Positions 1-7,826 of a stretch of 64,000 bases of DNA are shown here, piece by piece. The notes below the pieces were generated by a model. It had not been told where the DNA came from. It searched no databases and saw only the letters and a program-made list of their open reading frames with translations. The DNA is from Ignavibacteria bacterium. GTDB taxonomy: Bacteria > Bacteroidota > Ignavibacteria > OLB7. The stretch spans positions 310,001 to 374,000 of the forward strand of contig JACKAE010000001.1 of NCBI GenBank assembly GCA_020635205.1, in the 5' to 3' direction. The position numbers and the translations under genes are program-made. Position 1 is the first letter of the stretch. The number at the start of each line of letters is the position of its first letter.

Positions 1-563
1 AAGAGATTGAACACCACACAATTATTCTCGGTAAAGAATACCAAGTACTTCTGAACGATATTTTCAACAAGCACCATCTCTCCGATGATTTTTCCCTCTA
101 CCTTCACCGTCCCACGAAAACCGACCCTGCCCTTGCCCCCGATGGATGTGATGCGTTCTACGTCCTCTCCCCCGTTCCACACCTCGATTCCGGTGACAAC
201 TGGACTCAGGTTGCTCCCCGCTATCGCGATATGATTGTTCAATATCTCGAGAAGCACTACATGCCTAACCTGAGGGAGCACATTGTGGTAGAACACCACA
301 TCGATCCACTCCACTTTCGCGATACGCTCAACAGCTACAAGGGAAGTGCCTTTTCTGTTGCCCCCACTCTCACGCAATCAGCTTGGTTTCGCCCACACAA
401 TCGATCCGAGGAGATCGAGAATCTCTACTTCGTTGGGGCGGGAACACATCCGGGAGCAGGAATGCCGGGAGTTATCTCGTCAGCAAAAATCGTTGCCGAT
501 ATAATAGGAGAGGAATCAATTCAAAAGGCAAAATTCAAAAAGAAGAGTGAGGAGTCAGATTAG
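1..563 (+). CDS. crtI: CrtI-type phytoene desaturase, C-terminal part
   Basis: The frame is open from the window edge (first full codon at base 3) to TAG at 561-563, giving about 186 residues of a C-terminus. It has the carotenoid desaturase pattern: HHTIILGKEYQ near the start, the VLSPVPHL stretch, and the closing FAD-binding segment NLYFVGAGTHPGAGMPGVIS. CrtI enzymes are FAD flavoproteins that desaturate phytoene in carotenoid synthesis at the membrane. The N-terminal Rossmann part lies outside the window. The last residues (SIQKAKFKKKSEESD) are not typical of the family and are encoded by one arm of the dispersed AT-rich repeat (518-542), so the natural end has been extended or replaced by it. 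A related CrtN/CrtO-type desaturase is possible; the family is secure. Confidence 0.9.
   Translation, partial: EIEHHTIILGKEYQVLLNDIFNKHHLSDDFSLYLHRPTKTDPALAPDGCDAFYVLSPVPHLDSGDNWTQVAPRYRDMIVQYLEKHYMPNLREHIVVEHHIDPLHFRDTLNSYKGSAFSVAPTLTQSAWFRPHNRSEEIENLYFVGAGTHPGAGMPGVISSAKIVADIIGEESIQKAKFKKKSEESD
518..542 (-). repeat. AT-rich dispersed repeat, arm inside the crtI 3' end
   Basis: These 25 bases are the exact reverse complement of 679-703. They form the left arm of an inverted pair and are read as the last codons of the desaturase gene. The same motif recurs at 834-858, 14191, 25671, 25771, 31386, 35036, 37461, 61906 and 61964. Confidence 0.8.
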
Positions 564-591
564 GTGTTCTGTTCAGAAGCTTGCGAATCGC

Positions 592-899
592 TCTTTCTTT
601 GCAATACCATGAACCCTTTTTGAATGCTCTGCTCACAACCCCGCTACTTGAGTCTTCTCCCGACCATAACCCCAATCCCTTTTTGAATTTTGCCTTTTGA
701 ATTTTGAATTCTCCCTTCCTACCTCTCTTCTCTCAGAAAACGCAATCTTTCTTTGCGATACCATGAACCCTTTTTGAATGCTCTGCTCACAATCCCGCTA
801 CTTGAGTCTTCTCCTGACTATAATCCCAATCCCCTTTTTGAATTTTGCCTTTTGAATTTTGAATTCTCTCTTCCTACTTCCCTTCTCTCAGAAAACGCA
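592..899. repeat. Imperfect tandem duplication, 2 x 154 bp
   Basis: Unit 1 (592-745) and unit 2 (746-899) both start TCTTTCTTTG, run through ACCATGAACCC and the AT-rich TTTTTGAATTTTGCC motif, and end TCTCAGAAAACGCA, with only scattered substitutions. Unit 2 covers the last codons and stop of the ABC permease (stop at 874-876, minus strand). Unit 1 therefore carries a dead copy of that gene's 3' end. This fills the 310-base stretch between crtI and the permease; I see no gene in it. Confidence 0.9.
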
Positions 900-1833
900 T
901 TTGCAGAAGTGAGACTCCAAGAATCAAAATGAAGGTGACGTAGGCAATTGCGGAGGCATATCCCATCAGGTCGGAACGGTCGAACGCATTTCGGTAGACT
1001 TCGTAGACGAGCGTTGTCGTGGCGTTTAGTGGCCCCCCTTTTGTCATCACGTAGACTTCGGTAAAGACTTGGAATGAGCGGATCGTGTTCAGTACGATAA
1101 CGAAGAGGAGCATGGGACGAAGTCCCGGAAGCGTTACCCGGAAAAACTGCTGGCGCCGTGATGCGCCATCAATCTCTGCTGCCTCGTACAGCTCATTAGG
1201 TATTGTCTGCAAGGCAGCCAGAAAAAGGACTGTGTAGTAGCCAGTGGCAATCCAAACGTCCATTGCCATAATCGATAGCAGAGCCGTTCCCGTATTCAGA
1301 AGCCAACCATCTTTAGGGTAAGGAATGTTCAGCAAGTTCAGAATACTGTTGATGTAGCCATCTTGTGCGTAGAGATTGGTGAAGATTAAGGCCAACACCA
1401 CTAAGGCAGTAACCGATGGGATAAAGAATGCCGAACGATAGAATCCTTTCCAAGCAATGTTGCGGCTCAACATTACAGCCAACACGATTGCAAAGATTGT
1501 TGTGAACGGGATAGTGCCCACCACAAAGATTAACGTATTTGCTAATGCCTTCCAGAATATAGGATCACTTACCAGACGCTCGTAGTTTGCGAGACCAATC
1601 CACTTCATCTGACCTGAGAGTGTTCGATACTCCGTGAAGCTCATGTACAGAGAATAGAGAAGAGGATAAATCCAGAAGAGAAGGAGAGTAATCAACCAGG
1701 GGGAGAGAAACAACCACGTGATTCCTTTCTTCTCGAGAAGAAAAGACCTGCTCTGTTTTGGTTTGCGCTGTAACAAACGTGGTCTGTTCACGGTCTGCTT
1801 GACTTGCTTTGGTTTACTATCACTCACTATCAT
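874..1833 (-). CDS. Sugar ABC transporter permease (MalF/UgpA type), orphan
   Basis: This 319-residue protein has a basic N-terminus of about 35 residues and then six predicted membrane segments, the first at WLFLSPWLITLLLFWIYPLLY. It ends with the binding-protein-dependent permease signature: the EAA loop (YEAAEIDGASRRQQFFRVTLPG) followed by the VMTKGGP segment typical of carbohydrate permeases. The family forms one half of the membrane channel that imports sugars, docking on the ATPase through the EAA loop. The usual partners (second permease, solute-binding protein, ATPase) are not next to it: downstream is the convergent crtI and upstream a divergent efflux operon. Its 3' end lies in the duplicated spacer. 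The substrate cannot be told. Confidence 0.9.
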   Translation of the reverse strand: MIVSDSKPKQVKQTVNRPRLLQRKPKQSRSFLLEKKGITWLFLSPWLITLLLFWIYPLLYSLYMSFTEYRTLSGQMKWIGLANYERLVSDPIFWKALANTLIFVVGTIPFTTIFAIVLAVMLSRNIAWKGFYRSAFFIPSVTALVVLALIFTNLYAQDGYINSILNLLNIPYPKDGWLLNTGTALLSIMAMDVWIATGYYTVLFLAALQTIPNELYEAAEIDGASRRQQFFRVTLPGLRPMLLFVIVLNTIRSFQVFTEVYVMTKGGPLNATTTLVYEVYRNAFDRSDLMGYASAIAYVTFILILGVSLLQMRFLREGK

Positions 1834-2066
1834 GTTTTGCCATATCCACGTTGCAACAGATTAATTTGTTAGGGTTCGCAAGATTGTATGGCATTCTAAA
1901 CTTAGTACAATCGGCAAAACGGAATAGAAAGAACTGATAGAGTGTCTAACTACATTCTACTGTAGACTACACATAACCTGTTGCCCCGGCTACCTAATCT
2001 GTACCGTGCACTGCCGAGGAGTCAATTTCCGAAGACCAGTATAACCGAAAGAATATAATCGAGCCT

Positions 2067-3173
2067 ATGGAATCTCCAACCGAAAGTCGAAAGAAGTACC
2101 GCGCAGTACGCTGGATAGCATTAGGCGGTCTGCTGATAGCAATCATTCTACTCGCACTCCCTAAAATCGACTTTACCGGCGACGAAGATAATGGTTCCGG
2201 AAAGAATGGCGCGGCAGGAAAAGGAAGAGGTGGACCAGCACAAGTGGTTGCATACGTAGTACAGGTAGGACAGACAAATACTCCAATTACTCTCGCCGGC
2301 ACACTTCTGCCAAACGAAGAGACAGACATTACAAGTGAAGTCTCCGGCAAAATCACCAACATCTATTTCACCGAAGGTCAATTTGTATCGCAAGGAACTC
2401 CTTTGGCTCAACTGAACGACTCTGAGCTTCAGGCTTCTCTCAAGAAAGCTGAAATCCGTTTGAACTTGGCAGAACTTAATCAGAAGCGAAAGGAAGGACT
2501 GTTGGAACGGAATGGTGTCAGCGAAGCCGAGTATGAAATTGCTCTAAACGAATTGGAAGTTGCTCGCGCCGACATTGCCCTACTGCAAGCACAGATTGAA
2601 AAGACAGTAGTTCGCGCCCCGTTCTCCGGACAAGTAGGCTTGCGCCACGTTAGCAAAGGAGCCTACGTTACGCCATCGACAGTCCTGACAACATTGTACG
2701 ATCTCAATCCACTGAAGCTCGAGTTCTCTATTCCAGAGTCGTATGCTCTTCGCGTCACCCCTGGGACAATCTTCCGCTATAGCGTTAAAGGAATTAGTGG
2801 AGAGCGGAGTGCCCGCGTATACGCGGTAGAGGCTGGTGTAGATCCTTCCACCCGAACCCGACGAATTCGGGCAACAAGCCCAAATGGCAACCGTGACCTT
2901 TTACCGGGACAGTTCGCAGCCGTGCAAATGCCCGTCGGCACTACTTCGAATCTCCCAATTATTCCAACTATGGGGGTTATCCCAACAATTGATGGACAAC
3001 AGGTGATGATGGTAAAGGATGGGAAAGCGGCTCCACGTTCTATCAAAACTGGAGCACGTTCGGAATCTTTCATCGAAGTATCTGAAGGGTTACAGGCAGG
3101 AGACACCGTAATCATTGAAGGAATTCAAACAGCACGACCGGGGAGTCCGGTTATTCCCGTTATCCGACAGTAG
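2067..3173 (+). CDS. RND efflux periplasmic adaptor (membrane fusion protein)
   Basis: This is a 368-residue HlyD/AcrA-family adaptor that links the inner-membrane pump encoded next to the outer-membrane channel. It has one N-terminal membrane anchor (about residues 15-33, WIALGGLLIAIILLALP), a barrel-sandwich/lipoyl half at VSGKITNIYFTEGQFVSQG, a short alpha hairpin (LNQKRKEGLLERNGVSEAEY and following heptads), the second lipoyl half at VVRAPFSGQVGLRHVSKGAYV, then beta-barrel and membrane-proximal domains. It has no lipobox. It is first of three co-directional genes (105 bases to the pump). The 233-base upstream spacer is shared with the divergent permease; it holds a small inverted repeat CTACA/TGTAG near 1952-1967 but no recognisable promoter, and no regulator gene is adjacent. 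Confidence 0.93.
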   Translation: MESPTESRKKYRAVRWIALGGLLIAIILLALPKIDFTGDEDNGSGKNGAAGKGRGGPAQVVAYVVQVGQTNTPITLAGTLLPNEETDITSEVSGKITNIYFTEGQFVSQGTPLAQLNDSELQASLKKAEIRLNLAELNQKRKEGLLERNGVSEAEYEIALNELEVARADIALLQAQIEKTVVRAPFSGQVGLRHVSKGAYVTPSTVLTTLYDLNPLKLEFSIPESYALRVTPGTIFRYSVKGISGERSARVYAVEAGVDPSTRTRRIRATSPNGNRDLLPGQFAAVQMPVGTTSNLPIIPTMGVIPTIDGQQVMMVKDGKAAPRSIKTGARSESFIEVSEGLQAGDTVIIEGIQTARPGSPVIPVIRQ

Positions 3174-3278
3174 CAGAGCTAAAGAAGGAAGCACTTCACT
3201 GAGTATCGCTTCAGTTTCAAACTACCGTTCGGTTCCTATCAGTTTCCACCGGGAAGAACTCCCAGAAATAGTCGAGTT

Positions 3279-6200
3279 ATGAGTCTTTCATCATTAAGCA
3301 TACGCCGCCCTGTTTTAGCAACAGTCCTCTCACTGGTCATTATTCTGTTCGGAGTAATCGGCTTCACTCGGCTCGGCGTGCGTGAATATCCATCGGTTGA
3401 TCCTCCAGTAATCACCGTATCCACAAGTTATCCCGGTGCTAACGCAGATATTATTGAATCGCAAATCACCGAGCCTATCGAGGAATCGGTAAACGGTATC
3501 GCTGGCATTCGAACAATCACCTCTGTTAGTCGCGAAAGTCGAAGCACGATTACTATCGAGTTCACACTCGACATCGACTTAGAGACGGCAGCAAACGACG
3601 TCCGCGACCGAGTCTCACGTGCTCAACGATCCCTCCCACCTGATGTTGACAATCCAATTGTCTCGAAATCGGATGCAGACGCTGGTCCAATAATCTTCCT
3701 CAACGTCTCCAGTGATTCTCGCGACCCACTGGAGCTTACAGAAATCGGCATCAACCTTTTTAAAGAACGGGTGCAAACGATTCCCGGCGTCAGCAGCGTG
3801 GCAATCTGGGGTGAGAAACGCTACTCAATGCGAATAGCCCTCGATCCAGCTCGGCTAACAGCACTTGGGCTTTCGTTAACTGACGTGGCAGCCGCACTGA
3901 ATCGGGAAAATGTAGAACTGCCTACCGGACGGATTGAAGGAGAGGCAACAGAACTCTCTGTACGAACGGTTGGCAGACTGACCACACCTGAAGAATTCAA
4001 CAATCTGATTATCGCCGAAAATAATGGCTCAATCATTCGGCTGCGAGATGTTGGGAGCGCGGCATATGGTCCAGAGAACGAGCGAACAGTTCTGAAACGG
4101 GATGGCAAACCGATGATCGGCGTCGTGCTGATACCGCAACCGGGAGCAAACAACATTGCAATTGCCAACGAGTTCTACAAAAGACTCGAAGAGATTAAGA
4201 AAGATTTGCCGGCAGATATTCAACTCGGCATCGGATTTGACACAACCAACTATATCCGAGATTCGATTGACGAAGTAGTGCAAACAATTTTTGTCGCCTT
4301 CGGCTTGGTAGTACTGGTGATTTTTCTCTTCCTCCGCGACTTCCGAACAACGATTATCCCGACGGTGGTTATTCCGGTATCGTTGGTTGGCACGTTTGCC
4401 ATCATGTTGGCAGCCGGATTTTCAATCAATGTTCTCACACTTCTCGGCATTGTTCTGGCTATCGGTCTGGTAGTAGATGATGCAATTGTAGTTCTGGAGA
4501 ATATCTATACAAAGATTGAGCAGGGTATGTCCCCCCTACAAGCAGGCTTTCAAGGGAGTAAAGAGATTTTCTTTGCAGTGATCGCAACCACCGTTGCATT
4601 AGCTGCGGTCTTTATGCCAGTAATGTTTCTCGAAGGACTTACTGGACGCCTCTTCAGAGAGTTTGGCGTAGTGCTTGCTGGAGCAGTTATTATCTCCTCG
4701 TTTGTTGCCCTCACCCTCACGCCTATGCTCGCCACGCGATTGCTAAAGCAAGGAAAGCACAATCGTTTCTATGAGTGGACAGAACCGTTCTTTCGTTCGC
4801 TAACCGACATCTACGGTTCGATTCTCGAGAGCTTCATGCGTCAACGTTGGCTCGTCTTTCCAATTATTCTTCTCTGTGGCTTCCTCATCTGGTTCTTGAT
4901 GTCTATTCTCCCTTCCGAGTTAGCTCCACTCGAAGATCGAAGCGGTCTCCGAATGTTCGCCACAGCCCCAGAGGGAGCAACGTTCGAGTATATGGACAAC
5001 TACATGGATCAGATGATCACGTTGGTCAAAGACTCAGTTCCAGAAATTTCCGCAATCATTTCTGTTACCTCTCCCGGATTCGGGGCGTCCAGCTCGGTCA
5101 ACTCTGGGTTCATGCGGATTATTCTCACGCAACCAGATGAGCGAGGCCGAACACAAAGTCAAATTGCTGGCCAACTGAACGGACTCTCCAGAAACATTCC
5201 GGGGGCACGTGTCTTCTTTTCTGAAGAGCAAACAATCGGAGGACGCAGGGGAGGTTTACCAGTGCAGTTTGTGATTCAAGCTCCGAACTTTGAACGTCTG
5301 ACGGAAAAGCTCCCACAGTTTCTTGATAAAACAGGTGAGAGTGAGGTCTTCAACATTGTTGATATCGACTTAAAGTTCAACAAACCGGAGTTGCAGGTCT
5401 CTGTAGATCGAGAGAAGGCGCGAGTGCTCGGCATTTCAATGCTCGACGTAGCCCAAGCACTGCAAGTAGCTCTCAGCGATGGTCGGATGGGATACTTCAC
5501 AATGAATGGTAAGCAGTATCAGGTTATCGGTCAGCTTGAGAAAGAGAACCGGAACGATCCAATTGACCTTAACTCCATCTTCCTGCGAAACAATAGAGGT
5601 GAGATGATCCAACTCGACAATCTCATCGAGACAAAGGAGGAGAGTCGCCCACCGCAACTCTACCGCTTCAACCGATATGTTTCGGCTACGGTCTCGGCAG
5701 GCCTTGCCGATGGATATTCGTTGGGGAATGGCATTGAAGAGATGGAACGAATTGCCGAAGAAGTGTTAGATGATTCATTCAGTACATCTCTAACCGGAAC
5801 GTCGCGGGATTTTGTGGAGAGTTCATCCAGTCTTTTCTTTGCCTTTGGTCTGGCTCTGCTGTTGATCTACTTAGCGCTGGCCGCACAGTTCGAGAGCTTC
5901 CGTGATCCTTTCATTATACTTTTCACAGTTCCTCTCGCCTTAAGTGGAGCACTTCTTTCACTCTGGTATTTCGATCAGACATTGAACATCTTTAGTCAGA
6001 TCGGTATGATTATGTTGATTGGTCTGGTGACGAAGAATGGTATTCTCATCGTAGAGTTTGCCAACCAACGCCGCGAAGCTGGACTCGGCATCGCCGAGGC
6101 AATCCTCGACGCATCGGCGGCTCGCTTCCGCCCTATTTTGATGACCAGCCTCTCTACAATCCTCGGCGCACTTCCAATTGCCTTAGCACTCGGATCGGGT

Positions 6201-6362
6201 GCACAAAGTCGCGTCTCGATGGGTATTGTTCTGGTTGGCGGTCTCATTATCGCAACGCTCTTAACTCTCTTCGTTGTGCCGGGTGTCTATTCGCTCTTTA
6301 CAAGCAAAGGTCTCCGAACTATTCCCCTGGAAGAATTGGAAGTTATTGAAGGAGAACAGTAA
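3279..6362 (+). CDS. RND multidrug efflux pump, HAE1 (AcrB/MexB) family
   Basis: This is a full-length 1027-residue proton-driven inner-membrane pump. The first membrane segment is at about residues 10-30, followed by a large periplasmic loop, segments 2-6 at about 335-475, a second periplasmic loop and segments 8-12 near the C-terminus (FFAFGLALLLIYLALAAQFESFRDP onward). The proton-relay pair of segment 4 is present as D400-D401 in GLVVDDAIVVLEN. The substrate class is probably amphiphilic drugs or detergents, by family. The TolC-like gene follows after 17 bases, so the three genes very likely form one operon and one envelope-spanning complex. I see no internal break and no missing key residue. 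Confidence 0.96.
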   Translation: MSLSSLSIRRPVLATVLSLVIILFGVIGFTRLGVREYPSVDPPVITVSTSYPGANADIIESQITEPIEESVNGIAGIRTITSVSRESRSTITIEFTLDIDLETAANDVRDRVSRAQRSLPPDVDNPIVSKSDADAGPIIFLNVSSDSRDPLELTEIGINLFKERVQTIPGVSSVAIWGEKRYSMRIALDPARLTALGLSLTDVAAALNRENVELPTGRIEGEATELSVRTVGRLTTPEEFNNLIIAENNGSIIRLRDVGSAAYGPENERTVLKRDGKPMIGVVLIPQPGANNIAIANEFYKRLEEIKKDLPADIQLGIGFDTTNYIRDSIDEVVQTIFVAFGLVVLVIFLFLRDFRTTIIPTVVIPVSLVGTFAIMLAAGFSINVLTLLGIVLAIGLVVDDAIVVLENIYTKIEQGMSPLQAGFQGSKEIFFAVIATTVALAAVFMPVMFLEGLTGRLFREFGVVLAGAVIISSFVALTLTPMLATRLLKQGKHNRFYEWTEPFFRSLTDIYGSILESFMRQRWLVFPIILLCGFLIWFLMSILPSELAPLEDRSGLRMFATAPEGATFEYMDNYMDQMITLVKDSVPEISAIISVTSPGFGASSSVNSGFMRIILTQPDERGRTQSQIAGQLNGLSRNIPGARVFFSEEQTIGGRRGGLPVQFVIQAPNFERLTEKLPQFLDKTGESEVFNIVDIDLKFNKPELQVSVDREKARVLGISMLDVAQALQVALSDGRMGYFTMNGKQYQVIGQLEKENRNDPIDLNSIFLRNNRGEMIQLDNLIETKEESRPPQLYRFNRYVSATVSAGLADGYSLGNGIEEMERIAEEVLDDSFSTSLTGTSRDFVESSSSLFFAFGLALLLIYLALAAQFESFRDPFIILFTVPLALSGALLSLWYFDQTLNIFSQIGMIMLIGLVTKNGILIVEFANQRREAGLGIAEAILDASAARFRPILMTSLSTILGALPIALALGSGAQSRVSMGIVLVGGLIIATLLTLFVVPGVYSLFTSKGLRTIPLEELEVIEGEQ

Positions 6363-6379
6363 TCTGTCACGGTAGATAT

Positions 6380-7759
6380 ATGCTCAGACTTTCACTATAC
6401 AATAGCACCAACCACTGTTGGGAGAAGAGAGAATATCTCCTCTCGATAATATTCGTTTTTCTCCTCCTTCTCTTCCTCCCTATAGTTGGGAGAGGGCAAG
6501 GGGAAGAACTAACGCTAAGAGAAGCTGTTCGCATTGGGCTTGAACAGAGCAGACGAGCAGAACTTGCTTCGCTACAAACTGAGTGGGCAGGTAAGGGAGC
6601 AACGCCGGGAGCAGCCGGACTTCTGCCGGAAGTTGATCTGCGCGGCGGAGTGAGTGGAAGCCTGAACAACACACGTCAAGAGTTTGTCAGTGGCGAAGTA
6701 ACCGAACGAAGCGGAGCCATCTCAAGCGGATACTCACTTGGAGTCGATGCCAACTGGCAGGTGTTCGATGGCTTTGCTTCGTGGCGACGGCTCGACTTGC
6801 TGCGTGGAGAAGAAGCGTTGAGCACTGTAGCCGAACGGGATGAACGAGAGAGAATTGCCACAGAGATTGTTCTCGCCTACTTGGATATTGTGTTACTTCG
6901 CGAACTTATCAGCACAGCCAAAGAATCAATCCGTCTTTCGATTCTTCGACGTGACTTAGCAAAAGACCGGGTTGACGCCGGAGCTTCGATTCGTTTTGAG
7001 ATGACACAAGCACAGGTTGACCTTAACTCAGATAGTGCTACGTTACTCCGCCAAGAACTACAGCTTGCCAGTGCAAAAATCCGACTTAACCGACTGTTAA
7101 ATAGATCTCCCCTAACTCCTTTCACTCCGGTTGATCCTGTTGCACTCCCTCTTCCCCTGCCATCACGGGATGAATTGCGCGAGCAGATTGTAAGAACTAA
7201 CTCGGCAGTAGAGCAGGCTTCCCTTACTGTTGAACAAATGAAGCGTAGAGAGAGCATTGTAAAATCTGAACTCTACCCGAACCTTTCACTAAATGTCGGC
7301 TACGACTTCGTGGGGTCAAGTGCTGACGCCGGGTTTCTTCTCTCGAACCGCACCTCGGGATTGAACTATAGCCTGAATGCAACTTGGAATATCTTCAACG
7401 GATTTGCTACTGAAGGTCGACTTAACCAGGCAGATATTCTGATACGCCAGAGCGAATTGCGATATGCTGAAGCTGTCGCCGAAGCAGAAGAAAATTTCGA
7501 GACACTCTATCAGCAATACGACAGCCAACGTCTTCTGGCTGACTTTGAACGGAGTAGTATCACCGCCGCAGAAGAAAATCTGCGCCTTGCGTCTGATAGA
7601 CTTGAGCTTGGAGCCGTTACCCCCTTAGAAGTTCGGCAAGCACAGACCCGCTTTATCGAGTCTGGAAGTCGACTTACGCAGGCTGAGTATGAGATGGCAA
7701 TTCTTGGCCTTCAACTCCTTCGGTTGAGTGGAGACATTCTGAAGATCGCTGGTGAGTAG
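6380..7759 (+). CDS. TolC-like outer membrane efflux protein
   Basis: This 459-residue protein has a long n-region and a hydrophobic signal segment (YLLSIIFVFLLLLFLPIVG). The mature start GEELTLREAVRIGLEQSRR is the standard opening of OEP repeats. Two OEP repeats follow, with long coiled-coil helices (DLAKDRVDAGASIRFEMTQAQVDL and RLASDRLELGAVTPLEVRQAQT, both with the conserved G-hinge spacing) and beta-strand segments (VGYDFVGS, LNATWNIFNG). It should form the trimeric outer-membrane tunnel for the RND pump encoded just upstream. The start is the first ATG after the pump stop, 17 bases away. Downstream is the convergent ligA, 67 bases off. Confidence 0.93.
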   Translation: MLRLSLYNSTNHCWEKREYLLSIIFVFLLLLFLPIVGRGQGEELTLREAVRIGLEQSRRAELASLQTEWAGKGATPGAAGLLPEVDLRGGVSGSLNNTRQEFVSGEVTERSGAISSGYSLGVDANWQVFDGFASWRRLDLLRGEEALSTVAERDERERIATEIVLAYLDIVLLRELISTAKESIRLSILRRDLAKDRVDAGASIRFEMTQAQVDLNSDSATLLRQELQLASAKIRLNRLLNRSPLTPFTPVDPVALPLPLPSRDELREQIVRTNSAVEQASLTVEQMKRRESIVKSELYPNLSLNVGYDFVGSSADAGFLLSNRTSGLNYSLNATWNIFNGFATEGRLNQADILIRQSELRYAEAVAEAEENFETLYQQYDSQRLLADFERSSITAAEENLRLASDRLELGAVTPLEVRQAQTRFIESGSRLTQAEYEMAILGLQLLRLSGDILKIAGE

Positions 7760-7826
7760 AGTAAGGAGAAGAGGCTGAGTTCTGACAACCACTATCTGGT
7801 AATAGTCAGGCTAAGCGTTATCCCCC

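Noticed and set aside
3800..5660. Long open frames on the minus strand opposite the RND pump gene
   Set aside because: They are mirror frames of a clear gene, with no starts, signals or family features of their own. The same holds for frames opposite ligA, the receptors and the oxidoreductase.
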